Assembly (NCBI RefSeq): GCF_945957465.1
Contig: NZ_CAMFLC010000017.1
Location: 1 to 64,000 of the forward strand
Reading direction: 5' to 3'
Length of the DNA stretch: 64,000 nt
DNA from: an uncultured Leifsonia sp.
GTDB lineage: Bacteria > Actinomycetota > Actinomycetes > Actinomycetales > Microbacteriaceae
Shown here: one piece after another, positions 42,535-52,783 of the stretch
Layout of the letters: each line of letters begins with the position of its first letter
Position numbering within the stretch: the first letter of the stretch is position 1
Translations under genes and position numbers: made by a program
Notes under the pieces: generated by a model
Told to the model about the DNA's origin: nothing
Database searches by the model: none
The model's input: the letters and a program-made list of their open reading frames with translations, nothing else

Positions 42535-44550
42535 GTGAAGAGCAACTTCCTCTCCCATCGCCTGCGCTTCCTGCGTGGCCGCGCTGGTATCAGCGTCAAC
42601 GCCCGCGAGGAGGCGATCACCACACCGATCCGCGCAGCCCAGCTGTTGCTGATCGGTGGAGTCGTCGTCGCACTCGCAGGGGCGGGCAGCATCCTGGGTG
42701 CGTCTGCCAGCGTTTCGGCCCACGCCGACGCATCGCGGATCCAGTTCGAGCGGGATGTCCGTGCCGCCTCCGTCGTGCGCGGTCTCGATGACGACACGGT
42801 CGCCCTGTTTTCCCCTGACGGCGCCTCGTGCAAGATCACGACATGGTCAATCGCGGGAAGCTCGCCGGAAAGAACCGTCCGCGTCAGCAGCGACACCACC
42901 GCGGGCGCCTGCAGTAGCACGACCCCGATCGCGCGTCCGGCAGGTGGCGACATGCAGGCCGACCAGCTCGCCGCCGCCGCGTTCACGTACGAGAACCTCG
43001 GGCATCGGACGCTGACCTTCGATGCATCCGGCGCTCCCCACCTTGAGTCGGGAGCGCGGCCGGCGAACGTCGCCGACGCCGACTGGAACGACCTTCGCCC
43101 GTACAGCGTCAGCCTGACGATCACGAGCGCAGTGAAGGACCTGACGGTGGGATCGCGCGAGCGGGTCTTCACCGGCACCACGGCCATCACGAATCTGCCC
43201 GCCGCAGACCCGAACCTCCGCTACGTCCCTCCGACTTCGCAGATACCCACCCCGTCCACGCTGCGCATCGCCAGCATCGTGCGCTCACAGGCCACCGGTA
43301 CCGCCTACTCCGGCGCCCGTGAGGGAATCACGGTGACCTTCGTCGGCGGGGTGTGCGCCGCGCAGCCCACCACCCTCACGCTCGCGTACGCGGCAAGCGC
43401 CCCAGCGGGCCTGGCCCCGGTCAACACGGTCACCGCGATGAGCTTGACCGGCGCAGCAGCGAGCCTCGAGCTGGCCGGTGTGCAGAACGGCAGCAGCGGC
43501 CTGGTCACCATCACCGCGGCGTGCGGGACGGGCAGCATGACCACCGACGCATCCGCCAACTACCACCAGGACCTCCCCTCCGCGGTTCTGTCCGTCCGAC
43601 AGGGCGCGAACGACTGGACGCACACCGTCAGCTGGACGGCAGTGTCGAGTCTCCCGACGACCTTCCAGCTGGGCCTTGGGTCGAGCAAGGTCCCAAGCGT
43701 CGGTGCTCCGGTCATTGCGACAACGACCGCTCTCACGTACAACGTGCAGTGGACGCAGGGCTGGACGTACGGAGCCGACGCCAACTACTACCTGACCGCG
43801 ATCGTCGACTCCGACAGCGCTGCCTCGACTCCTGTCGTCTTCACGACCCCGTGGCCGACCGCCCCGGCGGGAGCGAATATGACCTATACGCGCACCGGCT
43901 ACAACGGCAACTACGCATCGGGCAACGTGAAGTGGAACTTCACCGGCACCTGCCCGGCCGGGACGACGCTGCAGGCGTCTCAGCTCGAGAACCACGCGGG
44001 CACCACCAGCAGGACCTACAACGACGCAGTCCAGTACCAGGGCCCCTTCACGAACAACCTCACCCAGGTCAACTGGGGGCCGTCGTACGCGATGCAGGGC
44101 TACCCCTATGGGATGGGCCTCCAGACGCGCTGCGCGTCGCCCAACGGGCTCTACAGCCCCGTCGTGCAGGTGCAATCGCGCGAGTGGATCACGCCGATGG
44201 CGCAGCCCGGCGCGCCGGTCTGGAACGCGTACAACATCTACACCTACACCGCCCCGATCTACTGGACGCATTCGACGTGCAACGCGCCCAGCGGCTGCTC
44301 GTCGCTCGCGGTGAACTACCTCACCTACTGCGCCGCCGGGTCGAACCTGAACTCCAACGGCTGGATGTCCACCGACTGGAACGGGTCGACCTACTGGCAC
44401 AACTTCGGGTTCGGTGACTACTGGGACACCCGGGGCACGCAGCGAAACGTGACGTATACCAACGCCCAGTACAACTGCGCGACACCATGGGGCTACGTCA
44501 GTCCGATGAGTCCTCTCGGTGGCGGCGTGACGGTGACGGTGTTCCCGTGA
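42535..44550 (+). CDS. Large pilin-like/adhesin protein, 671 aa
   Basis: GTG start; RGRAGISVNAREEAITTPIRAAQLLLIGGVVVALAGAG; large Thr/Ser-rich ectodomain. Confidence 0.68.
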   Translation: MKSNFLSHRLRFLRGRAGISVNAREEAITTPIRAAQLLLIGGVVVALAGAGSILGASASVSAHADASRIQFERDVRAASVVRGLDDDTVALFSPDGASCKITTWSIAGSSPERTVRVSSDTTAGACSSTTPIARPAGGDMQADQLAAAAFTYENLGHRTLTFDASGAPHLESGARPANVADADWNDLRPYSVSLTITSAVKDLTVGSRERVFTGTTAITNLPAADPNLRYVPPTSQIPTPSTLRIASIVRSQATGTAYSGAREGITVTFVGGVCAAQPTTLTLAYAASAPAGLAPVNTVTAMSLTGAAASLELAGVQNGSSGLVTITAACGTGSMTTDASANYHQDLPSAVLSVRQGANDWTHTVSWTAVSSLPTTFQLGLGSSKVPSVGAPVIATTTALTYNVQWTQGWTYGADANYYLTAIVDSDSAASTPVVFTTPWPTAPAGANMTYTRTGYNGNYASGNVKWNFTGTCPAGTTLQASQLENHAGTTSRTYNDAVQYQGPFTNNLTQVNWGPSYAMQGYPYGMGLQTRCASPNGLYSPVVQVQSREWITPMAQPGAPVWNAYNIYTYTAPIYWTHSTCNAPSGCSSLAVNYLTYCAAGSNLNSNGWMSTDWNGSTYWHNFGFGDYWDTRGTQRNVTYTNAQYNCATPWGYVSPMSPLGGGVTVTVFP

Positions 44551-45290
44551 GCGCGCACAGGAAGGGAATGTCGTCGCGGCGCAAAGCCTTTGCCGTGGCG
44601 GGGGTCGCCGCGGCCGTTGTGGCGGCCGCGGCCGCGGGCCTCTACTTCGGTGTGGGTGCGCTGAGCGCTCAGTCCGCGGCGGAGCGCGTGTACGCGCAGC
44701 ACCATCCGGTGGGGGAGACGGAAGAGACACGCGCTGCGGCTGAGCTCAAGGTGAAGCAGGAGGCGGCGGCAGCGGAGAAGAAGCGTGAGGAGGCCAATGC
44801 GAAGTCGGCCGCGACTCCGGATTCGGTCTACACGCCGCCTCCGCAGCCGCAGGTTGCCTCGAACCGCACGCTGCCGGTAGGTGCAGCGGACCCGACGTCG
44901 CCGGCGCGGTCGACGACGGGTATCTATGCTGACTCGTTCGCGAAGGAGCTGTTGATGGCGCGCGCGATGGTGAGCGGTTCCGCGGCGCAGCCCATTGCGC
45001 CGGCGCTGGCCCCGGATGCGTGCATGGAGTCCTGGGTTCGTGAGCATGTCCACGACTACGACGGACGGACTGCCTTCGGCGTCTCGCCGGTGTGCGGAAG
45101 GCAGGTCGCGTTGATCGCGGGAGCTGGCGGCATCGACGAGAAGATCCTGCTCTTCGGCTCTGCGCAGAAGGACGGCCCCGCCGATGTGCGGCAACTGCTC
45201 CTGGCGTCGACGGGCACCGAGGTGTCATTCGCTTCGGCGTCGACGGAGGACGGTCGCACCGTGGTGATGATCGCGGCCGTCGCGTCCTGA
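44547..45290 (+). CDS. Membrane-anchored extracytoplasmic protein, end of pilus operon
   Basis: GTGA overlap; N-terminal TM AFAVAGVAAAVVAAAAAGLYFGVGAL. Confidence 0.68.
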   Translation: MSAHRKGMSSRRKAFAVAGVAAAVVAAAAAGLYFGVGALSAQSAAERVYAQHHPVGETEETRAAAELKVKQEAAAAEKKREEANAKSAATPDSVYTPPPQPQVASNRTLPVGAADPTSPARSTTGIYADSFAKELLMARAMVSGSAAQPIAPALAPDACMESWVREHVHDYDGRTAFGVSPVCGRQVALIAGAGGIDEKILLFGSAQKDGPADVRQLLLASTGTEVSFASASTEDGRTVVMIAAVAS

Positions 45291-45298
45291 CCCGAGCA

Positions 45299-45341
45299 AC
45301 AAGAGAACCCCGCGAGCCACTGGCTCGCGGGGTTCTCTTGT
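45299..45341. terminator. 21-bp-arm perfect hairpin, bidirectional terminator
   Basis: acaagagaaccccgcgagcca-c-tggctcgcggggttctcttgt between convergent genes. Confidence 0.88.
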
Positions 45342-45401
45342 GGGGGTGGCGCCCCGCCAAGGGGGAGGACGAGGCGCCGGGCGCCGCTTGCGCGGCGCGG
45401 C

Positions 45402-46658
<1,257 letters not shown>

Positions 46659-46781
46659 GGTGATTCCCCCTTGGTTAGGTTAGAGCGCTCGGCTCTCGTG
46701 ATGCGCCACAGAGGCGCGCTGGTGAGTGGTCGAGAGGCGAGATGGATCTCTTCTCTCTGTCGGCCGTGCAGCCGCGACCGG

Positions 46782-47072
46782 TTAGTTGACGGCGTAGAGG
46801 CGTGGCGACTCGTCGGCCCGGTCGGGGGCCACGAGCTTGTCGACGATGTAGTAGTGACGGGAGCCTTCGTGATAGTCGCCGCCTTCGTAGCCGATATGAC
46901 GCCAGCCGCGCTCCTGGAGGGAGCGGAGAGTGGCGGCGCGGGTACGGAGCAGTTCGGTGCGACGCTCGGACCCCATTCGGTCACGGGGGATCGACTGTGT
47001 CACCAGGCGATCGATGATCGGATCCTTGTCTATCTGCGGCGATCTGGTCGCCGCTTCCTTCTTCTGCTTCAA
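46782..47072 (-). CDS. Small hypothetical protein (DUF4177-like fold suspected)
   Basis: LRSLQERGWRHIGYEGGDYHEGSRHYYIVDKL. Confidence 0.6.
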   Translation of the reverse strand: MKQKKEAATRSPQIDKDPIIDRLVTQSIPRDRMGSERRTELLRTRAATLRSLQERGWRHIGYEGGDYHEGSRHYYIVDKLVAPDRADESPRLYAVN

Positions 47073-47091
47073 AGGTCACCTCCCGGTTTCT

Positions 47092-47154
47092 GTAGACCAA
47101 TAACTGAAACCGTAGACCAATAACGACGAGAGTGTCAACGTTTCTGGTCTACGG
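47092..47154. promoter_or_regulatory. Operator-like repeats: GTAGACCAATAAC x2 (20-bp step) and inverted GGTCTAC
   Basis: Copies at 47092-47104, 47112-47124, inverted at 47146-47152. Confidence 0.7.
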
Positions 47155-47167
47155 ATATACTCGCGTC

Positions 47168-47386
47168 ATGCCACGGCCACCGAAGAAGGACGACGAGCGG
47201 CTCTCCGCCGACAACCATGTGCGAATGAGCGCGCTACAGCAGGCGTTCATCGAGCGGGCTGCGGCGCGCGCCGGGGAGAAGCCGTCACCGTTCTTGCGGA
47301 CGGCGGGACTATCGCGCGCGAGCGAGGTCTTGGGGGAGCCCATCCCGGGAGAGGCCCCGACAGGCGAAGCTGCCGCGGAGACCTGA
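47168..47386 (+). CDS. RHH-like small DNA-binding protein (MobC-like or regulator)
   Basis: DDERLSADNHVRMSALQQAFIERAAARAGEKPSPFLRTAGLSRA. Confidence 0.6.
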   Translation: MPRPPKKDDERLSADNHVRMSALQQAFIERAAARAGEKPSPFLRTAGLSRASEVLGEPIPGEAPTGEAAAET

Positions 47387-47439
47387 GTCTCGAAGGTCGC
47401 GAACGTTACAGCTGCTGCTCATCTCTCAGGAAGGCCCAC

Positions 47440-49656
47440 GTGCAACCGTCGACTGGTTCGCTGTCCAAGGCAGGCTCGCTCATCGCTGCCGCCGCACTGC
47501 TACTCGTAGGAGTGATGGCCTCGGCTCCAGCGGTAGCCGACACCGGGACATTCCCGGTCGGCAAGAACCCTGCGTCGGTGGTGTACTCACCTGACGGCTC
47601 GACCGCGTATGTCACCAACGACCTCGACGCGGAGAACCCCGGCAGCGTGTCGGTGATCAACCCGAACACAGGTCAGGTCGCAGCCACCATCCCCGTGGGG
47701 ATCAACCCCCACGGCGTGAGCGTGAGCAAGAGCGGCGCCAAGGTGTACGTGGCCAACTACGGCAGCCACACCGTCTCGGTGATCGACGCCGCCAGCAACA
47801 CGGTCACTGCAACGATCACCGGGTTCAAGTATCCCGAGCGGATCGCACTCACCGCTGATGGTTCGACCGCCTACGTGAGCAACGGCTCGCCGGGGACCAC
47901 TCAGCAGGGGACCAAGACGGTGTCGGTGGTGAACCTGAGCACCAACACCATTACCGCCGCCATCCCGGTAGGGGAGTGGCCCACGGCGCTGGCGCTGACT
48001 CCTGACGGCACCCAGCTGTATGCGCTCAACCACGTGGACTCCACCATCTCGGTGATCAGCACGGCGAGCAACACGGTCACCGGCACGATCACGTTGCCCT
48101 GGTATCCGCAGGACGTGAAGTTCTCTCCTGATGGGAGCAAGGCATACGTCTCGGAGCAGGGCGCGTCCAGCAACTCCTACACCGCCTCGCTGTCGGTGAT
48201 CGACGTCGCCACCGCTCGGGTGATCCAGACGATCAGCTACGCCCCTGCGACGTACTTCCCGACTCCGAACGGCGGAGCCGACCGAGGACAGCTGGCGCTG
48301 ACTCCCGACGGCCAGAGCGCCTACATCACCAATCTGGTCGCCGGCACTGTCTCGGTGATCAACCTGGGCACGATTAAGGAGGGCGCTCCCGTCGCCGCCG
48401 GCAAGTATCCGCGGGACATCGCCATCGCGCCCACTGGGAACGCGGCGCTGGTCACCAACGGCGGCTCAGCATCGGTGACTCGACTCTCGTTGGCCTCCAC
48501 CGCGCCACCGGCGACCGCGCGAGTCAGTGGAGGGGATCGCTTCACCACTGCGGTGAGCATCTCCCAGAAGTCCTATCCGAGTACCGCTCCGGTGGTCTAC
48601 GTCGCCTCCGGCCTCGGTTACCCCGACGCGCTGGGCGCAGGCCCTGCCGCGGTCAAGCAGGGCGGCCCGCTGCTGCTCACCACAAGCTGGTCGCTTCCTG
48701 ACGCCACTGCGACGGAGATCCAGCGACTCCAGCCCAGCCAGATCGTCGTTGTGGGCGGCCCGAACAGCGTGAGCGACAGCGTGTACTCAACGCTTTCCAA
48801 ACTGGCCCCGTCGATCACACGCGTCACCGGCGGGGACCGGTTCGCCACCAACAAGGCGCTGCTCTCCTACGCGTTCCCTGGCAACAACGACACTGTGTAC
48901 GTCGCCTCGGGCCTGAACTTCCCCGACGCACTGTCCGCCTCCGCCATCTCCGGGTCAACCGGTTCGCCGGTGGTGCTGATCAACACCAACCTGGGGCACA
49001 TCGATGCGGAGACGATGAACCTGATCCGCTCGATGGCTCCGTTCAACATCGTCACGGCGGGTGGAGGTATCAGCATGCCGCCCTACCTGGTCAACGATCT
49101 GCGCAGCATCGCTAACGTGACCGAGAACGATGGCTCTGACCGCTTCGCCACCTCGCAGATGCTCAACGAGGGCAAGTACAGCGCGGCGAACCCGCCCAAG
49201 AACGTGTATCTGGCCAACGGGCTGAACTTCCCCGACGCGCTGGCCGGGGGAGCCCTGGCAGCGAAAGAGGGTTCCGCGCTGCTCACGGTGCCCGGCTGGT
49301 GCATTCCGCAGCGCACTTTGGCCGACATTCAGGGATGGGGCATCAAGAGCGTAACCCTGCTTGGTGGCAACGCCTCGCTCAGTACAGAGGTGGCCAACTT
49401 GACCGCCTGCGGCGCGAACATCGGGGGCGCGACCTCCGGGGCTGTACCCATCCCGGACAAGCCGACACGGGCCGCCTACGCGGGCATGAACAGCTACTAC
49501 CTGCCGTTCTCGCAGTGCCCCGACCCGGTCCAGTTCGCGACTCACGATCCCGGCCCCCAGGGCAACGCCTACGAGTCCTATGACTTCAGCTTCCCCTGGA
49601 GCTACAACCTCAGCGGAAGCACCTTCCGATTCTTCTACTGCTTCAGCGGGTTCTGA
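47440..49656 (+). CDS. Secreted YVTN beta-propeller protein with cell-wall-binding type 2 repeats
   Basis: Signal peptide; NTGQVAATIPVGINPHGVSVSKSGAKVYVANYGSHTVSVIDAAS repeats; RVSGGDRFTTAVSISQKSYP/VTGGDRFATNKALL. Confidence 0.88.
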   Translation: MQPSTGSLSKAGSLIAAAALLLVGVMASAPAVADTGTFPVGKNPASVVYSPDGSTAYVTNDLDAENPGSVSVINPNTGQVAATIPVGINPHGVSVSKSGAKVYVANYGSHTVSVIDAASNTVTATITGFKYPERIALTADGSTAYVSNGSPGTTQQGTKTVSVVNLSTNTITAAIPVGEWPTALALTPDGTQLYALNHVDSTISVISTASNTVTGTITLPWYPQDVKFSPDGSKAYVSEQGASSNSYTASLSVIDVATARVIQTISYAPATYFPTPNGGADRGQLALTPDGQSAYITNLVAGTVSVINLGTIKEGAPVAAGKYPRDIAIAPTGNAALVTNGGSASVTRLSLASTAPPATARVSGGDRFTTAVSISQKSYPSTAPVVYVASGLGYPDALGAGPAAVKQGGPLLLTTSWSLPDATATEIQRLQPSQIVVVGGPNSVSDSVYSTLSKLAPSITRVTGGDRFATNKALLSYAFPGNNDTVYVASGLNFPDALSASAISGSTGSPVVLINTNLGHIDAETMNLIRSMAPFNIVTAGGGISMPPYLVNDLRSIANVTENDGSDRFATSQMLNEGKYSAANPPKNVYLANGLNFPDALAGGALAAKEGSALLTVPGWCIPQRTLADIQGWGIKSVTLLGGNASLSTEVANLTACGANIGGATSGAVPIPDKPTRAAYAGMNSYYLPFSQCPDPVQFATHDPGPQGNAYESYDFSFPWSYNLSGSTFRFFYCFSGF

Positions 49657-49787
49657 GTCGCGGGCCGCCCGCGCTCGGCGGTCGTCCGCCGGCGAGAGAC
49701 GTGGTCTCTCACGTACCAACCGATCATGAAGATGGCGATACCGATCGTGAGCCCGAGGCCGACCCAGTCGCTCCAGTGCACCTGCAT
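49635..49787 (-). CDS. Small single-TM protein, 50 aa
   Basis: MQVHWSDWVGLGLTIGIAIFMIGWYVRDHVSRRR. Confidence 0.55.
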   Translation of the reverse strand: MQVHWSDWVGLGLTIGIAIFMIGWYVRDHVSRRRTTAERGRPATQNPLKQ

Positions 49788-49791
49788 CGGA

Positions 49792-50229
49792 TCAGGCTCC
49801 CAACGGCTCGTCGCTGGCCTGCGGGTGGTTCCACATGTCGCCGGGGTCTCCGTCCGCGGCCGGGGACTGGGCGCGGGTGACCTGTGCGGTGGCGTAGCGC
49901 AGCGACGGCCCGATCTCATCGATCTCGAGCTCGATGCTGGTGCGCTTCTCGCCTTCCTTCGTCTCGTAGGAGCGCTGCTTGAGGCGGCCCTGCGCGATGA
50001 CGCGCGACCCCTTGGTCAGCGAACCGGCGACGTGCTCCGCGAACTCGCGCCAGACGCTGGCGCGGAGGAACAGAGCCTCGCCGTCCTTCCACTCGTTCGC
50101 CTGACGGTCGAACGTGCGGGGAGTGGACGCGATGGTGAAGTTGGCGACTGCCAGCCCGTTCTGCGTGTAACGCAGCTCGGGGTCGGCGGTGAGGTTGCCC
50201 ACCACGGTGATGACGGTCTCGCCGGCCAT
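49792..50229 (-). CDS. ssb: Single-stranded DNA-binding protein
   Basis: [71 protein letters not shown]. Confidence 0.93.
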   Translation of the reverse strand: MAGETVITVVGNLTADPELRYTQNGLAVANFTIASTPRTFDRQANEWKDGEALFLRASVWREFAEHVAGSLTKGSRVIAQGRLKQRSYETKEGEKRTSIELEIDEIGPSLRYATAQVTRAQSPAADGDPGDMWNHPQASDEPLGA

Positions 50230-50243
50230 CGTGATTCCTTTCG

Positions 50244-50657
50244 TTAGGCGCCGACGGTGCGACGCGATCGTGGGGTGACGACGGTGTCGTCGTCGACGGG
50301 TGCCGCCTCTGCCGTAAGAGAACGAGCGGGAGTGTTTGCGGCTGCTCGAGAGCGCACGGGTGCCGTTCGATAGCGGACGGTTATTACGCCCCTGTCGAGC
50401 AGGACTTCGCGGATGGGGATCGCAATGAAGAGAGGCCCGGTTATCGCCGCCGCCCACAGGGCCGGCCCAACGGGCACGGTCCACAGGATGATGAGCATGG
50501 ACACCCACCAGGGCAGCGAGCTCAGCTCCTTGGAGGCAGAGAACGCGGTCGGCGTCAGCAAAAAGACGAGGGCGAGCACAGCCAGCCAGCACAGAACAAG
50601 GGCGACGGCGAGCTGGCTCGAGCGGATCACAGACCCGTGGCTCACTGGTCCGGGCAC
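50244..50657 (-). CDS. Membrane protein, 137 aa
   Basis: Several hydrophobic segments. Confidence 0.65.
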   Translation of the reverse strand: MPGPVSHGSVIRSSQLAVALVLCWLAVLALVFLLTPTAFSASKELSSLPWWVSMLIILWTVPVGPALWAAAITGPLFIAIPIREVLLDRGVITVRYRTAPVRSRAAANTPARSLTAEAAPVDDDTVVTPRSRRTVGA

Positions 50658-50905
50658 TTGTCCTCCGGAGCCAACTCGACTCGTCGCAGCTGATTGAAGA
50701 TCCGGTATGTTCCTCGGCGCCGGTCTTCCATTCGGTTGACCTTCACCAGCTCCCAGCCGTCTTCCTCCAGCTGCTTCATCTGCCGGTCCCAGTCGTCGAC
50801 GAGAGCCCGTTCGACTCGCTTCTTGTCGTCCGACGCTGGTTGCAGCGGAATTTCGGGGGAGAGGCGGGAGATCTCGTCGACGTCGTAGTCGAGCGTCGCC
50901 CTCAT
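50642..50905 (-). CDS. Small hypothetical protein (DUF4177-like suspected)
   Basis: [36 protein letters not shown] coupled to upstream micro-ORF. Confidence 0.65.
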   Translation of the reverse strand: MRATLDYDVDEISRLSPEIPLQPASDDKKRVERALVDDWDRQMKQLEEDGWELVKVNRMEDRRRGTYRIFNQLRRVELAPEDKCPDQ

Positions 50906-51027
50906 TGGCAGCTGTCGCACTGCAGGAGGTCCATCGGATCCACAGGGACCGCGTAGCCGCCGGCTGTCGTCAGGCCGGCGTCCGCGGCAGGGGCGGTGTT
51001 ACCGCCCGGGTCGTGCACGTCGCTCAT
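50902..51027 (-). CDS. 41-aa micro-[44 protein letters not shown]
   Basis: AGGAAGGA-tccct-ATG; high GC3; coupled to next gene; downstream of promoter motif copy 4. Confidence 0.75.
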   Translation of the reverse strand: MSDVHDPGGNTAPAADAGLTTAGGYAVPVDPMDLLQCDSCQ

Positions 51028-51062
51028 AGGGATCCTTCCTGTCGCTGCGGGTTCTTTCCACC

Positions 51063-51100
51063 GCCTCACCTCTAGATGCGCCCGCCCGCGCAGTCACCAC
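51063..51100 (-). promoter_or_regulatory. Promoter-like motif copy 4 (minus strand)
   Basis: Reverse complement gtggtgaCTGCGCG-ggcgggcg-CATCTAGAGGTGAGGC. Confidence 0.75.
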
Positions 51101-51110
51101 ATTTCGTGAC

Positions 51111-51150
51111 GTGTGCGAGTGCGCGCCCAAGGCCATCTAGAGGTGAAGGC
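51111..51150 (+). promoter_or_regulatory. Promoter-like motif copy 3
   Basis: gtgtgcgaGTGCGCG-cccaaggc-CATCTAGAGGTGAAGGC. Confidence 0.75.
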
Positions 51151-51194
51151 AGCCGTCCGGCCTCGCCTTGGCAGTAACCGACGGGAGTTGACCA

Positions 51195-52022
51195 ATGCAG
51201 CAGACGCAACGGAAGGCGTCAGACGTGCACCGACGGACCACCGGAACGTTCTTCTGGCGTGCGACTAGCACGGGAGTTACCGCCATCGCGGTCGGCGGCT
51301 TCGTGCTGTCTTTCTCTACGCTGCGCGACCTCGCGATCCGCAGCGGCATCCCTCCGGAGCTCGCCTTCATCTGGCCGCTGATCGTCGACGGATTCATCCT
51401 GGTCGCCACGGCCGCCGCGTGGGCGCTGCGAAACCAGGCGCGCGGCACGTGGTATCCGTGGGCGGCACTTGTCCTGTTCTCGGGGATAAGTGTTGCGGGA
51501 AACGCGCTGCACGCGAGCATGGTCCGCACGGTCGATGTGAACTACTGGGTCGCGACCGTCGTCTCGGCGATTCCCTCGGTCGCGCAGATCCTGGCCTCGC
51601 ATCTCTTGGTTGTGATGGCACGTGCGCGCGAGACGCAGCGACAGGTCAGCCAGGAGACGGCGTCTGAGAGCGCGCCCGTAACGATGCCGGCGACGCCTGA
51701 AGCGGATGCGCGCCCTGCGCTTGACTCCCCGCCGCGCCGACCTCTCGAGGCTGTGACCACGGCGGAGCAGCCGGCCGCCGCGAGGGTGCCGCGGACGCCG
51801 ACCGTGGCGGCCGTCTTGAAGCAGAGCGAGCCGTCCGTCGATGACGAGCTGGCCCAGCTGGCCGCTCGCGTGCGCGAGGCGCGTTCGGGCGGTGAAGAGG
51901 TCAGCGGCGCGCTGGTGGCTCGTCTCGCTGGCGTCTCGGAGCGCACGGGACGTCGCCGACTGACCGAGTTGCGCAGCTCGTTCCCCGACCTGTTCACCGA
52001 GCCGGAGGAGGTGTCGGCGTGA
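51195..52022 (+). CDS. DUF2637-type membrane protein (actinobacterial plasmid transfer/spread type)
   Basis: TLRDLAIRSGIPPELAFIWPLIVDGFILVATAAAWALRN; C-terminal HTH-like tail. Confidence 0.8.
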   Translation: MQQTQRKASDVHRRTTGTFFWRATSTGVTAIAVGGFVLSFSTLRDLAIRSGIPPELAFIWPLIVDGFILVATAAAWALRNQARGTWYPWAALVLFSGISVAGNALHASMVRTVDVNYWVATVVSAIPSVAQILASHLLVVMARARETQRQVSQETASESAPVTMPATPEADARPALDSPPRRPLEAVTTAEQPAAARVPRTPTVAAVLKQSEPSVDDELAQLAARVREARSGGEEVSGALVARLAGVSERTGRRRLTELRSSFPDLFTEPEEVSA

Positions 52023-52783
52023 GCCTGCTCAGCCTCTCCACCCACACCCTCGATACAGACCGCATCGAGACCGCCGTGCGAGCGACCCGGCCGTTCGTGA
52101 TCCGGCGATTGCTGGAAGCGGGATGCGGCGGCGAGGTCGACGGCGCCCTGCAAGAGGTACGCGAAGTGCTGTGGCGGCGCGCGGGCGACTTCGACCCGGC
52201 ACGCGGAACACTCGATGCGTACACATTCGGTATCGCACGCAACGTCATCCAGGCGACCGTGCGGACCACGTCCCGACAACGCGCTCAAGTCGAGCTGCCC
52301 GGGGGAGAGGAGACGTGGACCTCGCAGACGGATGATCCGCTGGAGTCCATGGTGGACTCGTTCGCCCAGCGGCGTCTGCTGGAGTACATCGCCGACGCGG
52401 TCAGCGCCCGCGATTGGGAGATCGCCACTGCTTTCGCCCTTGACGAGGGTGCATCACCGGCTGCGGTCGCCGCGGAATTCGGCGTGTCCGATCGCCAGCT
52501 GCGCGCGTCGCGGGCATGGGTGCGTCAGGTGGCCTCCACGGCGCGCGCTGCGCTCGAGGCGGCAGATGCGGGGAAGCGTCCGGATCGGGCGCTGATTCTC
52601 GGCTGCCTGCCCGACAGCGACGGTCTGAGGACGGTCGCTGTGTTCGTGCCCGCGCTGCAGCACGCCGTCTCGGTGATCGCTGCGCAAACCGGACTGAGCG
52701 AAGGCCGCGTCCGTTCGCGGTTGCCGAAAGCCCGGGCGCTGCTGCAGCTCGCGGAGCGCATCCTCCACGCGGAGGGGTGCTGA
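52019..52783 (+). CDS. ECF-sigma-like protein
   Basis: DFDPARGTLDAYTFGIARNVIQATVR (region 2-like); AVAAEFGVSDRQLRASRAWVRQ and LSEGRVRSRLPKARALLQLAERIL (region 4-like). Confidence 0.65.
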   Translation: MSLLSLSTHTLDTDRIETAVRATRPFVIRRLLEAGCGGEVDGALQEVREVLWRRAGDFDPARGTLDAYTFGIARNVIQATVRTTSRQRAQVELPGGEETWTSQTDDPLESMVDSFAQRRLLEYIADAVSARDWEIATAFALDEGASPAAVAAEFGVSDRQLRASRAWVRQVASTARAALEAADAGKRPDRALILGCLPDSDGLRTVAVFVPALQHAVSVIAAQTGLSEGRVRSRLPKARALLQLAERILHAEGC

